Assembly: GCA_036927565.1 (NCBI GenBank)
Contig: JAYESD010000003.1
Location: forward strand, 37,141,325-37,205,324
Source of the DNA: Tuctoria greenei
Taxonomy: Eukaryota; Streptophyta; Magnoliopsida; Poales; Poaceae
Length of the DNA: 64,000 nt
Reading direction: 5' to 3'
Shown here piece by piece: positions 47,939 to 58,237 of the stretch; the stretch's first letter is position 1, and each line of letters begins with the position of its first letter. The position numbers and the translations under genes are program-made. A model generated the notes under the pieces. That model saw nothing but the letters and a program-made list of their open reading frames with translations, was not told the origin of the DNA and did no database searches.

Positions 47939-49578
47939 TACTAACGTCACAAATCATCTCTAGTAAGAGATGAGGTCCGCAAGCGCACAGAAATTTCCGT
48001 GTAGCATTTCACCCAAGAGTTTTCCCAAGGGTATCGTATTTATCCCAAAGGAAGGCAATGGAGTAAAGTAAACACTACTCTTGTGATCAAGCTATGGGAT
48101 ACTAATCAATTTTCAAGACAGGGGTAAATTGATAATATAAGGGTAGTGTGACACACACCTAAGCAATCTGTTCTGAAGGGTAGATGAGTCCTAATGGAGA
48201 TTAGACTAAGAGTTGGGGAGTAGCTCCTACAATGCTTCTAATATACATATACATAGCCTAGGTTAGATACTAATGAGCATGTCAATGGTGAATACTTATG
48301 CTAAGTTGTTCAACACATCGGGCACGGGTTTACCCCTAACAATACTAGGACGACTCACGCCAAGAGACTGTGGCATAGCTGAATGTCGAGGATTACAAAG
48401 GAAAGATAAGACTCTCACCACCTACTGCCTACCTCTTCGATCTGTGGGTCTACGAGACATCCAACGTTACTTAACTACCCTAGCACCATGCTAGCATATT
48501 AAGTAAATACCTTAGGAGCCATGGCACAATCCATCCTAAGACAATGACTAACCTAAACATCGTTGAACCAATGTTGAGACATAGCATAAGTTATTCATAT
48601 TAACATGATCATATCATAACTACTTAAACTATAGTGGGGGTTTATAGTGTTTATGATTGTATAATGACATTAAGTCATGATCATAAAGACTATTCCTATC
48701 ACATACATGGAATCCACAATCAAACAAGAAATGCTTCATCCAAGTATATGAACAAAATAAGACTAAAGATAATATCTTTATTATGCATAAAGTCACAAAT
48801 ATAAGAAAAGATACATGAGCCATACCTTTCCCAACTTGGACTTGGGACTAGAGGCTCCTCTCCCTATAGCCTAACTCCACTAAGGACTAAGAGAACTAGT
48901 GTATACAATAGAATGATACTCAAGTGGTGTGTGTTGAATTGAGGGGTCCTATTTATATGTGGAGAAGGGTTGGTTCCCGCAACAAAAGTTAGCGACTCAG
49001 TCACCACTGACTTCTTCAAGCCAAGAGGAGCCAACTCGTGGAAGTTGACCGAGTTTGACGCTAGAACTGACTTCTTCAAGCCAAGAGGAGCCAACTCATG
49101 GAAGTTGACCGAGTTTGACGCTAGAAGCACTTCGGCCGAACAGAAAAGTGGACCAATTCCACTATATTTTCTCAGGGTGACTTCCAGGTGGGTCCCATCC
49201 CTTGATATGGGTGCTACACCATTGGTGGCCTCGGACACTTCTGTTTGTAGGCCAGTCCTTCCTCCAGATGACTGACAGGTGGGTCCCATTCCATGATATG
49301 GGTCCTACACCGTTGGATTGCCTGAGATACTTCTGTTTGTAGGCCATTTGATCCATGTGGTGCCACATGTCAGCGCTTGATTAGCTGGTATAATATTTTA
49401 TCAGATCCATCCCCTTGTTTCACTCCAATTCTGTATAAAATACCTACATACACTAATTTCTCCAAGTTCAAGTTGAAATAGGTTAAATATAAAGGTGATG
49501 TGTGCAAGAAATGATATTTCCTTCACATAATTGAGTTATAATGACGTGTGAAATTGGTATATATAACAGCTGTCAACA
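47939..49578 (-). repeat. 5' LTR of the non-coding LTR element, with internal duplications
   Basis: Counterpart of 41365-42884 but about 120 bp longer. A perfect-length 60-bp tandem duplication lies at 49006-49065 and 49066-49125 (one difference seen). A second, imperfect duplication of about 91-bp period spans about 49179-49350 (CAGGTGGGTCCCATCC / CAGGTGGGTCCCATTC). Confidence 0.88.
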
Positions 49579-49584
49579 TTGCTC

Positions 49585-50664
49585 TTATCTTGGACTTGTC
49601 CTTTTTCTTGCTTTCATGATGGTAGCCCCCCTCCACCTTCTAACCATCCTATTGAACTTATTGATGAAGGGCGCCTCTTCCTCATCAGTGTTAAGGCTCT
49701 CTTCATCACTTTCCTCTTGTTCTTGGGATCTTGATGATGTTTCCTTGAATGAAACATCTTTCTTCTTAGAGGAGGTGAGCTTTTGGAGGTCGTTGTAGAA
49801 CATGGCATCACGCTCCATCATCTCATAGTTGATGATTCTCCCTAGAACTTCTTCCGGAGTCATCTTGTTAAATCCCGGACTCTCAAGAATCAAGGAGCAA
49901 AGGGCGAAATTTCGAGGTATGAATGTCCAAATCATCCTCTTTACCACTTCATGGTCCGTCCACCGGGTCCATCCATAGGAACGACTCTTGTTGATGATCA
50001 CCTTGAGGCGGTTGTACATGTCTTGGGGGGTCTCACCATCCATGATGGTGAACCTCCCAAGTTCTCCTTCGATTATTTTGATCTTTACCTCCCTAATGAC
50101 ACAATTGCCCTTATGTGCCATCTTGAGTGTATCCCATATGTCCTTGGCCACCTCCAACCCATCAATTCGGTTGAACTCCTCTCGAGTCAAGGAGGAGGTG
50201 ATCAATCCAACCGCTTGAGCATTGCAGTGGAATAGGATGTCTTGCTCCGGGGTAACATCTTCCTCATTATTGGGAAGATGAACACCTATAAAAACAATTT
50301 GCCACAAGCTAGGGTTTAAGGAAATGAGATGCATCTTGATGTTATGCTTCCACATAGAGTAATCATTTCCATAAAATTGGGGAGTTTTCCCAATAGGAAT
50401 AGACAAATAATGTTTGATAGAAGTTAAACACTCATAATTGTAATGATATAGGGAGTAGTCTTGTGAACTACTCCCATTGTCGTTGTTGATTGCATAGATC
50501 GCCTTGGTCTCCTTTTTTGAAAGACCTAGCTTCTCACAAAGTCGTGCCTTGAGTTGGCAGACTTCTTTATTTTCATTTGGGTCATCTTGGAGGATATCGA
50601 CGTTCTTCGTTTTTTCATCTCCGTCGATGATAACTGGAACCTCATTTTCACCCCTTCCGGCCAT
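49585..50664 (-). pseudogene. Gag N-terminal part of the large Sirevirus element
   Basis: A 359-residue open frame starts at the ATG at 50664, about 40 bases after the primer-binding site. It has the Copia gag signature TPQFYGNDYSMWKHNIKMHL (about residues 93-112), then EVAKDIWDTLKMAHKGNCVI and MTPEEVLGRIINYEMMERD, followed by a Ser/Glu-rich acidic tail. The true frame shifts at the very end and the protein is cut by the insertion at 49578, so the zinc knuckle is now at 41236-41364. This is the best-preserved coding piece of the element. Confidence 0.88.
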
Positions 50665-50701
50665 CTTCTCTCCGAGTGGTTAGACTCTTGATGGAGATAC
50701 T

Positions 50702-50714
50702 GGCTCTGATACCA
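50702..50714 (-). other. Primer-binding site of the large Sirevirus element (initiator tRNA-Met)
   Basis: The minus strand reads TGGTATCAGAGCC two bases after the 5' LTR end, the standard initiator tRNA-Met site of plant Copia elements. It fixes the minus-strand orientation. Confidence 0.9.
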
Positions 50715-50716
50715 AT

Positions 50717-52382
50717 CGAAAGTCACCTAGAGGGGGGGTGAATAGGCAATGTGACATGAAATTGCTTAATCAAATGAGATTAAAACTCTGAGGTCGGGCT
50801 AGTCTGGTCAGGGCCGGACTAGTTTGCTCAGTACATAGGGAAAAACAAAACTTGATTTCTACAAGTTATTTGCAGATTTTAGTTTGATCCAAGATAGACA
50901 CAATGCCTAGCAACCTAAAAAAACTTAGATTAACAAGTGAAAGCAAATTGGTTGCAAGATTTCAATGAAGAACAATGTGAAGAACAATATGAACCCTAAA
51001 AGCAATTATAGTGAATATCGAAAAGTAAAATAACAAGTGAGACACAATTTATCCCGTTGTTTAGTTTCACGAAGAAACGTACATCCACGTTGAGAAGTCC
51101 ACAAAAGGACCGAGTCTCACTCGACCCTAATCTCACCAAGCCACCATAAAAGATTTGCTTGGTTTCCACTAATCATAACGGTAATCACCAAGTTCTTGAG
51201 GCTTCTCACAGGTTGAGGCTCTGACAAATGATTTACAACAAGAAGCTCAATAGCCACAAGCCACAAAACGCAACACCAAGTGCAAGAGATCAAATCGAGA
51301 GCCAAAGTAAGTCGATCTTCCTTATCTCCCCTTCTCAAGCCCTAATCTCCTCAAGATTTGGTTCTAGAGGGAAAGTAGGCGGAGTAGAAGGCTTAGAATG
51401 GCTCAAGGAAACTTGTGGAGGCACTAGGGTTCAAAAGTATTCAAATGGGAGCCGGGGTCCCCTTTTTATAGGGATCCCAAAAACTAGTTGTTGTCTGCAT
51501 TAAATGTCTGAACTAGTCCGACCTAGAACCCTGGACTAGTCCGGCCTACGGGGTCCACACTACATCATGCTCCTCAGAGAGTGACATACTCTCTAAAGTT
51601 TGCATTTCAAATGGTCATGACATATTGGACTAGTCCAGCCAACAACATACTAATCCGAACTCAAACAAAATGTCTTGGTCCGCTAAAAAATGGACAAGTC
51701 TGAAAACACCGGACTAATTCAGCCACTGGGGCGGACAAGTACGACCAACATGACTTAGCCTCATAAACCCCTTCTCGCTCAACACCACAAACTAGTCCAC
51801 CTCACAACGAACAAGTCCGAAGTACAATAGAAACCTTTAGTCCGACTGAAAATGGACTAAACTGGGAAGTCCGTACTAGTCTGGCCTTTCTAGTGGACAA
51901 GTCCGACCTCCCGGGACTTAGATTTGAAAACTCTAACCAAGTGTAGAATGGACTAGTCCATCCCCAATTGGACAAGTACGGACTCACACATAAATTCTTA
52001 GTACGGCAAAAAAACAGACTACTCCGAACAACTCGGACTAGTACGACCTTGCAGCCCGGACAAGTCTGGCCTCCTGGGAAAACTCTCAATAAGGCTTCTC
52101 ACTTAGATTTTATCTCAACCACGAATTTGAGCCCTCTTCTATGATATTAATGCACTTGATACAAAAACCCTCACGTATAGAAAGCTAGTCTAAACTCAAC
52201 ACATAAGAAACCCTAATTTTCATGCTTGAGTCTTGGATGCCCATTTCAATCCTTTCCTTTTTGAGTGATTTTCTTTCATTTCAATCTTCACACCTGTGAT
52301 TAAGATCAAATAAGCTCATTAGTTTCTTAATTTGTCGTCATCAATCATCCAAAACCCACAGGGATGCCTAGATGCACTTTCA
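50717..52382 (-). repeat. 5' LTR of the large Sirevirus element (1.67 kb)
   Basis: Matches the split LTR at 15869-24748. It ends GATGCACTTTCA at 52382. The inner terminus is CGAAAGTCACC where TG is expected, a single T-to-C change in the terminal dinucleotide. It contains many GGACTAGTCC and GGACAAGTCC variants, less perfect than in the 58.7-64 kb elements. Confidence 0.9.
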
Positions 52383-54245
52383 CTGATGAAGATCAACCGT
52401 AGCTGTCGAAGCTAAAGGCATTCACTGGTCGTGTTTGCCACGGTGCGGTATTCTACTTAGGTGCTTGAGCGCAACACTGTGGGTTGTCACTTGCTGGACC
52501 AAGGGACCAAGGAACTACTGCAGTAGATACAATATCTCGACAAAGAACATCGTGTGTCAAGGCACCCTACCCAGTCAGCATCGGTGTAGGCAGTGATCAT
52601 CGGGGAGCTTGATGCAGTCAGATGAAGACCGAGAGAGGAAGTTCCTTCAATGTAGCATAATATTCTTTTGAGCAATGCAAGATCACACTCATACAGATCA
52701 TGCATATGTAGGCATACTTAGGCATACTTGTTGGACTGCATAAGCAATGTCCAGTCTGGTCATAGTAAGGTACTGCAATGCTCTTGCCATCTGTCTGTAC
52801 TCCGACGGATGTTGAGCACGGTTGCCAGTAGTTGCTGACAGTTTTGATCTGGCGTCAATTGGAGTAGAAACATTCTTGCAATCGGTCATGTCGACACGTT
52901 ATAGAAGTTCCTGGGCATATTGTTGTTGTGATAGGAAGAAGCCTGAAGGCGATTGTTGAGTGTCAATGCCTAGAAAAAATTTCAGAGCACCCATGTTCTT
53001 CACTGCAAACTCTGACTGATGAGCGACGATGGTAGCGGTCAACAGATGATAAGAGGATGCAATTAAGAGAATGTCATCAACATATAGTAAGAGGTATGCC
53101 AGATCATCCCTTGATAGACAAACAGTAAAGAATTAGAGTGTGTTTTCCTGAAGCCAATTTTCTTCATGATCAGAGCAAACCAATGGAACCAAGCTCTGGG
53201 AGCCTGTTTAAGTCCGTAGAGGAATCTGGATAAGAGGCAAACAGTGTCTGGTTGGTTAGCATTAATGAAACCTGTGGGTTGATTGTAAAATACCTTTTTC
53301 TTGTAGATAGCCATGGACGAAGGCATTTGAAACATCTAGTTGGTTAACCTTCCAATTGCGACTGGCGGTGATAGTGAGAACTGTTTGAATCGTTGCTGGT
53401 TTGATGATCGGTACGAAAGTCTCAGCGAGGTCAATCCGAGAACGTTGATTAAAGCCACGAATGACCCATCTCTCCTTGTATTTATCAAAACTTCCATCCG
53501 GGCAAAATTTATGTTTGAGCACCCATTTGCCTATGATCACATTAGCATTCGAAGGTTTTGGAACGAGCTACCATGTGTTGTTGGCCTTCAGAGCATTGTA
53601 ATCTTGTTGCATATTTGCTAAGCAATTGTTATCCTTCAGCGCAAAACAGACATATTTTGGAATATGTGATAGTGTTTGGGGGGAGGGGTTATGCCCGATG
53701 ACTTTCGTGGCAAACATTAGATTCGGTCTAAAAATGCCATACTTGGAACGGGTAACCATGTGGTGTTCTTGTCTGGGTGTTGTGCTCTAGGTGTTCTAGG
53801 CTTGAAGGGTTGGGTGGTGATTGACCAAACACGGGAGGAGCAGAGAATGGTGTTCGGTCTCGGGCATGGCTGCTGGATGGAGTATGAGGGTTGTGATGTA
53901 CGTTCGACAATGTATGTACATGTGAGGATGATGATGCTTCGGTGGACGTGTCATGAAGGCTTTGTTGGTTATGCATTTGTGGTGGTATGTGAAGAAATTG
54001 CTGAGGTGGTTTAGGACAACAAATCTTGGGTCTTGCTGGTGGTTGTGTATCTTCAGTGTGGAGGTCAGTGGCACTAGAGACTACATTGGTGGTTGCACTG
54101 ATAAGGACTGCAACAAACAGAAATTAACTTTCATCAAATATAACATAGCAAGATGTGATCACCTCGTAGGAGATGTTGAAACAACAATACCCCTTGTGAT
54201 CATCTAAATAATTGAGGAAGGCATGTTGTGGAGCGTTGAGAAAGC
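52383..54245 (-). pseudogene. Outermost Copia element: integrase end, RT and RNase H start (5'-truncated)
   Basis: Minus-strand blocks from right to left: an integrase C-terminal LDDHKGYCCF...VIFDES block (about 54210-54105), Pro/Ser/His-rich linker (53976-53728), RT start QQDYNALKANNTW and KWVLKHKFCPDGSFDKYKER (53590-53450), NQLDVSNAFVHGYLQ (53330), LYGLKQAPRAWFHW (53200), a YVDD box in a shifted frame near 53080, MTRLDIAYAVQQV (52760) and TAYTDADWVGCLDTR (52590), then a broken LRQL block near 52420. The frame is then cut by the Sirevirus element and resumes at 15868. No gag, protease or 5' LTR is found above about 54245, so the left portion of the integrase and everything before it is lost. 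Confidence 0.85.
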
Positions 54246-54719
54246 TCCATCAGGTTAAACCACAACAACAAATGCTACGAATATTATTGGAGCATGTACA
54301 ATAGCAAGTGCTACTTGCATACTTGTTGAATTCATAGGTATGGTAACGGGTTGGGAAAAATGAACTAGTTGTGTGAAGGGCAGTCCAAATTAGAATTGGG
54401 TTAAATTTAAATTTATATTTAGCTAATATATAATAAGGACTAGTGTAACTTATGAATGGGCCCCTGGACCCAAGCTCTTTATCATGCCTACATGGGCGAC
54501 GAAGAACCTCATTGGCTACGACCAACAATGACTTCTTTGGTACCCATTCAATGTTGTGGCGGCAATAAACCCGGTGACATACAAGTAACAACAACAACTT
54601 TCAAACTTGCTCAACACAGAAACGATGGTGAACCCTACTACAAAATTATCTTGAAAGGATTAGGATCCAAACCATCATGAAATGATTAGTATCCACGTTG
54701 AAATAACAAGAGTACAAAA
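54246..54719. other. Distal upstream region of the prolamin gene
   Basis: No gene. The boundary between Copia remnant and gene-flanking DNA near 54245 is where coding similarity stops; it is approximate. Confidence 0.5.
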
Positions 54720-54799
54720 TCAGTTTTGCAAAGAACAAACCACCGATTTCAGGATTATCTATCCACGTCACACATAGCAACATTACAATCTTATTTTAG

Positions 54800-54813
54800 A
54801 CGTGTATACACGT
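54800..54813. promoter_or_regulatory. 14-bp palindrome with two ACGT cores
   Basis: ACGTGTATACACGT is its own reverse complement, about 334 bases upstream of the ATG. ACGT cores are bZIP binding sites; a dimeric site is plausible. Confidence 0.5.
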
Positions 54814-54931
54814 AAACTCACCACACCTCTGATCCCTTGCTTACGTGTCAGGAAAATACCAAATGAAAAGTGCATTTAACCAATTATCCAGTGCAAATTA
54901 TCTTGCATGATACTGAATACTTCCAAGGAAA

Positions 54932-54940
54932 ATGAGTCAT
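54932..54940. promoter_or_regulatory. GCN4-like motif ATGAGTCAT
   Basis: Exact match to the RTGASTCAT endosperm bZIP site, 194 bases before the ATG. Confidence 0.65.
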
Positions 54941-55031
54941 CCAACATTCAGATTGACTAGATGCCATATCATATACAACTTATCCAATCAACCTTTTATT
55001 CAAATACCATAATTTACTTTGATATCCCGTG

Positions 55032-55041
55032 TATATAAATA
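55032..55041 (+). promoter_or_regulatory. TATA box of the prolamin gene
   Basis: TATATAAATA lies 93 bases before the ATG, predicting a start of transcription near 55065 and a leader of about 65-70 bases ending GGCCACAATGG. Confidence 0.8.
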
Positions 55042-55133
55042 GGGCATGAAGCTTTCATTGGTCTATCATCCAAATCATCAATACCAAGCAGCAATTTGAG
55101 AAGTTAAAACACAATAGCAAATTCTCGGCCACA

Positions 55134-55739
55134 ATGGAAACCAAGATACTCATCTTGTTTGCTCTTCTTGCAGTTGCAGTGAGAGCCACAACTGCAACAA
55201 GTTATCTACGATACCCCTCACCATTCTTTTCTGTGGGTATTAGCATCCCATATGTCACATCTCTACCACAACAGCAAGCCCTATCTGTGGTGCAACAACA
55301 ACTAGTCCAACAACAGCTGCTACCGCTACTTCTACAACAGACGCAACAACAACAACTACAACAACTACAACAACAACAGGTGTGGTCGATTGCCCAACAA
55401 CAGATGCTGCAGCAACAATTGCAACAACAATTGCTACCAATATTGTTGCAGGAAGTGCAAGGGCAGGTCATGTCCCCTTACTGGTTTAACATAGTGAATG
55501 CCGCAAACCCTGGCATCTACAACTATGAGCAACAGTATCTACTTCCATACTTGTTCAACGCAGGGACGGCAATTAACCCTGCTGCCTACTACGGACAGCA
55601 ACAACTACTTGCCTCCTCCATGTTCAACCAGGCTGCTTTTGGACAACAACAGATATTTCCGTACTTCTTCAACACACTAGCGGCATCGAACCCCGCTGTG
55701 TACTGGCAGCAACCCTTCTCTGCTGGCTTCTGCTTCTAG
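55134..55739 (+). CDS. Alpha-type prolamin seed storage protein (zein/kafirin-like), intact and intronless
   Basis: Encodes 201 residues stored in endosperm protein bodies after ER import. Residues 1-21 (METKILILFALLAVAVRATTA) form a typical zein-type signal peptide. Residues 45-107 are a Gln/Leu-rich block (QQQLVQQQLLPLLLQQ). Three C-terminal repeats follow: SPYWFNIVNAANPGIY (114), LPYLFNAGTAINPAAYYGQQ (137) and FPYFFNTLAASNPAVY (175), matching the NPAAYLQQ-type repeats of alpha-zeins. The mature protein has no Lys and only one Cys (C200, in GFCF); the N-terminal Cys of typical alpha-zeins is absent. It is shorter than 19/22-kDa zeins. The single-exon structure, leader, TATA box and endosperm motifs support an expressible gene. 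The exact subclass is unknown. Confidence 0.92.
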   Translation: METKILILFALLAVAVRATTATSYLRYPSPFFSVGISIPYVTSLPQQQALSVVQQQLVQQQLLPLLLQQTQQQQLQQLQQQQVWSIAQQQMLQQQLQQQLLPILLQEVQGQVMSPYWFNIVNAANPGIYNYEQQYLLPYLFNAGTAINPAAYYGQQQLLASSMFNQAAFGQQQIFPYFFNTLAASNPAVYWQQPFSAGFCF

Positions 55740-55808
55740 AATCTAGATGATACCAATTGTACTTCAATAACAAAGTTGACATGTTGTCCCGTGTGACTTA
55801 TTACCTAA

Positions 55809-55814
55809 AATAAA
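55809..55814 (+). other. Polyadenylation signal AATAAA of the prolamin gene
   Basis: AATAAA lies 70 bases after the stop codon, in the usual position for cereal prolamin transcripts; AATAAC at 55767 could be a second, upstream signal. Confidence 0.65.
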
Positions 55815-55935
55815 AGGAAGTGTTGAATAGGATATGCATTGACATCGATTGTGTTCTTAATTGCTTCTGCAATTAAAAACATTAGAACAATATTTCCTTT
55901 AAAGAACTTTAGAACAATGCCAAGAAAACTAAAAT

Positions 55936-57779
55936 TGTAACGCGCCAGGTCCGAACTCACCTGGCACTACTACTAAAATCTAAACTTTTCCTACTAAGTA
56001 TAAAAATTATTGAAAACTTTGCCATATTCTTCCTTGTAAATTCAACAAGCCGCGGGCAACATAGTTCAAATACAGACACAATAACATAAAAAGAAGTAAT
56101 AAGTATCTTTCAATCATCATAACTGAAATAAACATTCGAACAACCAAACAAATCTACAGTAGTTATTACTAACACAATAACCTAGGAAATAATTAATAAA
56201 TTCCACAATCTAAGTTTACTAAATGGTTGATGTGCTCAGATGTAGATGCTACTCTCTTCCCATGCATACTTCAACCAAGGAATACCTAAAAACTAAATAA
56301 TCACAAGAGTGAATAAAAACACTCAACAAGTACACTTAGAGCTTGAAAAATGATATAATCAAACCGAATGAAATATAGCGATACTAGAACTTGAAATGAA
56401 GAAAAATGAAATAGTAGTTTCTTTCTAAAATAGATGACACTTGAACTCTTCTTAGCATTTATCGCTAAACCCGAGCAAGTGTGATCAACACTTACTCATA
56501 GGAAATTGAATATAAAGATAACTCTGAACTTAATTGGTACTTGAATGATAATTAAATAAATAAATAGAATCTTGAACTCAAATAAATAGAATCATAAAAC
56601 AATTGAATCTTGAAAGTCACATAACGAATCAAACAACACGGAGAAGATTGACCATAGGTGAATCACACATTAAAAATAATTTGTTATGTACTTGTCTTAA
56701 CTTCGACAAGAACGGAAGACACTCTCTCTTTACCTCTAAGTCTGTGAAATTAGCCTACGATTAGAACACTGAATGTATAACTAAACTTGTACTCGAACTT
56801 GATCAAAATAATTAAAGATGATATGAATCACTAAATACGACACAATTACCTATCCAATTGGACATACGAGCCTGATATAAATAATGATTCACAACAGCCG
56901 TGGGACAACACAATACAGCAGCATACCAGACAATTAGCACTTACAGCAGCTAGTAACCCACAAGCAGCACCGAACCAGACAGCAGTGGCAATGACAAGTA
57001 AAATGCAAGCAAGTTAAGCGGCAGCGGCAGCAATCAAATCCGGCTATGGCAGCAGTAGAAAAACTAAGAGGTGGCATAGCAATCAAGTGGCAACGGCTTT
57101 TTTTTTTCTGGCAGCAGCAGCTCTGGCTCAACTCACGGCAAGATAAAAAAGACAAGCAGAGAAACTTACAGGAAGAACAGGTAGCAGCGGCTTCTCCGCA
57201 AGGCAGCATTAGCAGGCCACAGCAAGCACACAACAGGTGCGGTAACGAGCAACAACCAGCATGCAGCCAAAGGCTTGGATGGCGTGGAGCTTAGAAAACA
57301 AGGGCAGCAAGCAGGTGAGGTGGTGACGGTCTTGGTGAGAAGTGCACAAATTTATTGATGATTCAATAAATCTTGCGTAATACTCCTCTCCCCACTTCCT
57401 CCCTTCTTCCCTTTCTTCCCTGCAACATCCGACTGTCCTTTTTTTCCCTGACGGCAGCACCAGTCCATGCATCCAAGGAACGAAGTAGCAGCAGACTCAA
57501 CCAACATGAAGTAGTCAACTGTGGAAACAAACGGCCTACAGCTGGGAGCAGCAATGGTGCGTAGATTGGTTGCAAGACAGGCAGAGAAGAAAGGAGTGGT
57601 GGTGGCTATAGATGGAAAAGGAACAGAAGTTAATTTTTTAGAATCGTCTCAAAGAATTCTACACATATATGTTCTCTGATTGTCTATCAGAATAGTTGTT
57701 CAACAAGTCAATTTTTGAGCAACCCTTTAGAGTTACCAGTAGCGATGTTAATTTTTTTCTTAATATTTGGGATATTACA
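55936..57779 (-). repeat. 3' LTR of a third-family Gypsy element (1.84 kb)
   Basis: On the minus strand it starts TGTAATATCCC (57779) and ends CCTGGCGCGTTACA (55936). The minus-strand purine tract GAAGGGGGAGAA (57780-57791) lies directly before it. The LTR lies 197 bases downstream of the prolamin stop codon. It has CAG/GCA-rich stretches at 56930-57260 that create spurious ORFs. Confidence 0.8.
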
Positions 57780-58237
57780 TTCTCCCCCTTCAACAGAATT
57801 TGCCCCAAATTTTTTTTTATCGTGAAATTAGAAAAATGATAAGAAAAAATAACTTGAAGAAAACCTATAAATGCTCACAAGATTCGGATAATTCGGTATA
57901 TTTCTCTCGCATATCAGACTCAAGTTCCAAGGTCACTTCATGCTCAGTTTGGTTCATCCATTGAACATTCACAAACTTGAATATCTTTCGTCTCAGCACC
58001 CTCTCAGAGGTCTCCAAAGTACTCACAGGATGAGACTGAATTGACTGATCTTGTTCAATAGTCACTATATCTACGGTTATATGGCGCTCTTGATCCCTTT
58101 GATACTTCCTCTACATTGAGACATGTAATACATCGTGAACCCATCTCATTGACTCTGGCAACTCTAACAGATATGTCAATTTTTCTCACTTGCCGTTTGT
58201 CAAACGTAACATCCAATATATCTTGGACTAAGTTTTC
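57780..58237 (-). pseudogene. Gypsy pol C-terminal remnant (chromodomain-like tail)
   Basis: The minus strand encodes ENLVQDILDVTFDKRQVRKI near 58230 and, in a second frame, STLETSERVLRRKIFKFVNV with QWMNQTEHEVTLELESDM (about 58020-57890). This resembles the ILD/LETxERVxRRKxIxxxxVQWxNxxEHEATWExExxM pattern at the end of plant Gypsy pol. The rest of the element is missing; the next DNA at 58238 is a different LTR-like sequence. Confidence 0.7.

Larger units (their letters stand above)
41365..49578 (-). mobile_element. Large non-coding LTR element (LARD-type, Gypsy-like ends)
   Basis: Perfect TTGCT duplications flank it (41360-41364 and 49579-49583). LTRs start TGTTGAYGGC and end RCYRTCAACA: 41365-42884 (1.52 kb) and 47939-49578 (1.64 kb). 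On the minus strand the right LTR is followed by a primer-site-like TAGTGTCGTTGCCGGGGA (47906-47923), and the left LTR is preceded by a G-tract. The 5.05-kb interior has no gag or pol and only short ORFs, so it must have used proteins of another element. The GTCGTTGCCGGGGA and GCTCGGGACGAGC signatures are ones I know from plant Gypsy elements; the lineage is inference. Confidence 0.85.
15869..52382 (-). mobile_element. Sirevirus-type Copia LTR retrotransposon with env-like ORF, carrying three nested elements
   Basis: On the minus strand the order is 5' LTR (52382-50717), initiator-Met primer-binding site, gag, zinc knuckle, protease, integrase, RT, RNase H, env-like ORF, purine tract, 3' LTR (24748-15869). 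Copia gene order with a large extra ORF after RNase H is the hallmark of the Sirevirus/Maximus lineage. Flanking pentamers are CCGGT (left) and CTGAT (right), which differ only by C-to-T and G-to-A transitions, as expected of a decayed target duplication. It is inserted in another Copia element and itself contains a Gypsy (16545-23736), a second Copia (31968-41235) and a non-coding LTR element (41365-49578). Many frameshifts and altered active sites make it inactive. Confidence 0.88.
54720..55041 (+). promoter_or_regulatory. Putative endosperm-type promoter of the prolamin gene
   Basis: Known cereal storage-protein elements appear together: TGCAAAG (54727-54733), a prolamin-box variant with the AAAG core for DOF factors; AACAAAC (54734-54740), an AACA motif; TCCACGTCAC (54762-54771), an ACGT box resembling Opaque2-type bZIP sites; a palindromic double ACGT (54800-54813); and ATGAGTCAT (54932-54940), a GCN4 motif. 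A TATA box follows. The perfect prolamin box TGTAAAG was not seen. Function is inferred from motifs. Confidence 0.65.

Noticed and set aside
55202..55471. Cys-rich minus-strand ORF opposite the prolamin gene
   Set aside because: It is the antisense of CAA/CAG glutamine codons read as Cys, not a cysteine-rich peptide gene.
56934..57575. Cys- or Gln-rich ORFs downstream of the prolamin gene
   Set aside because: They lie in CAG-rich LTR sequence of the Gypsy element; not further prolamin copies.
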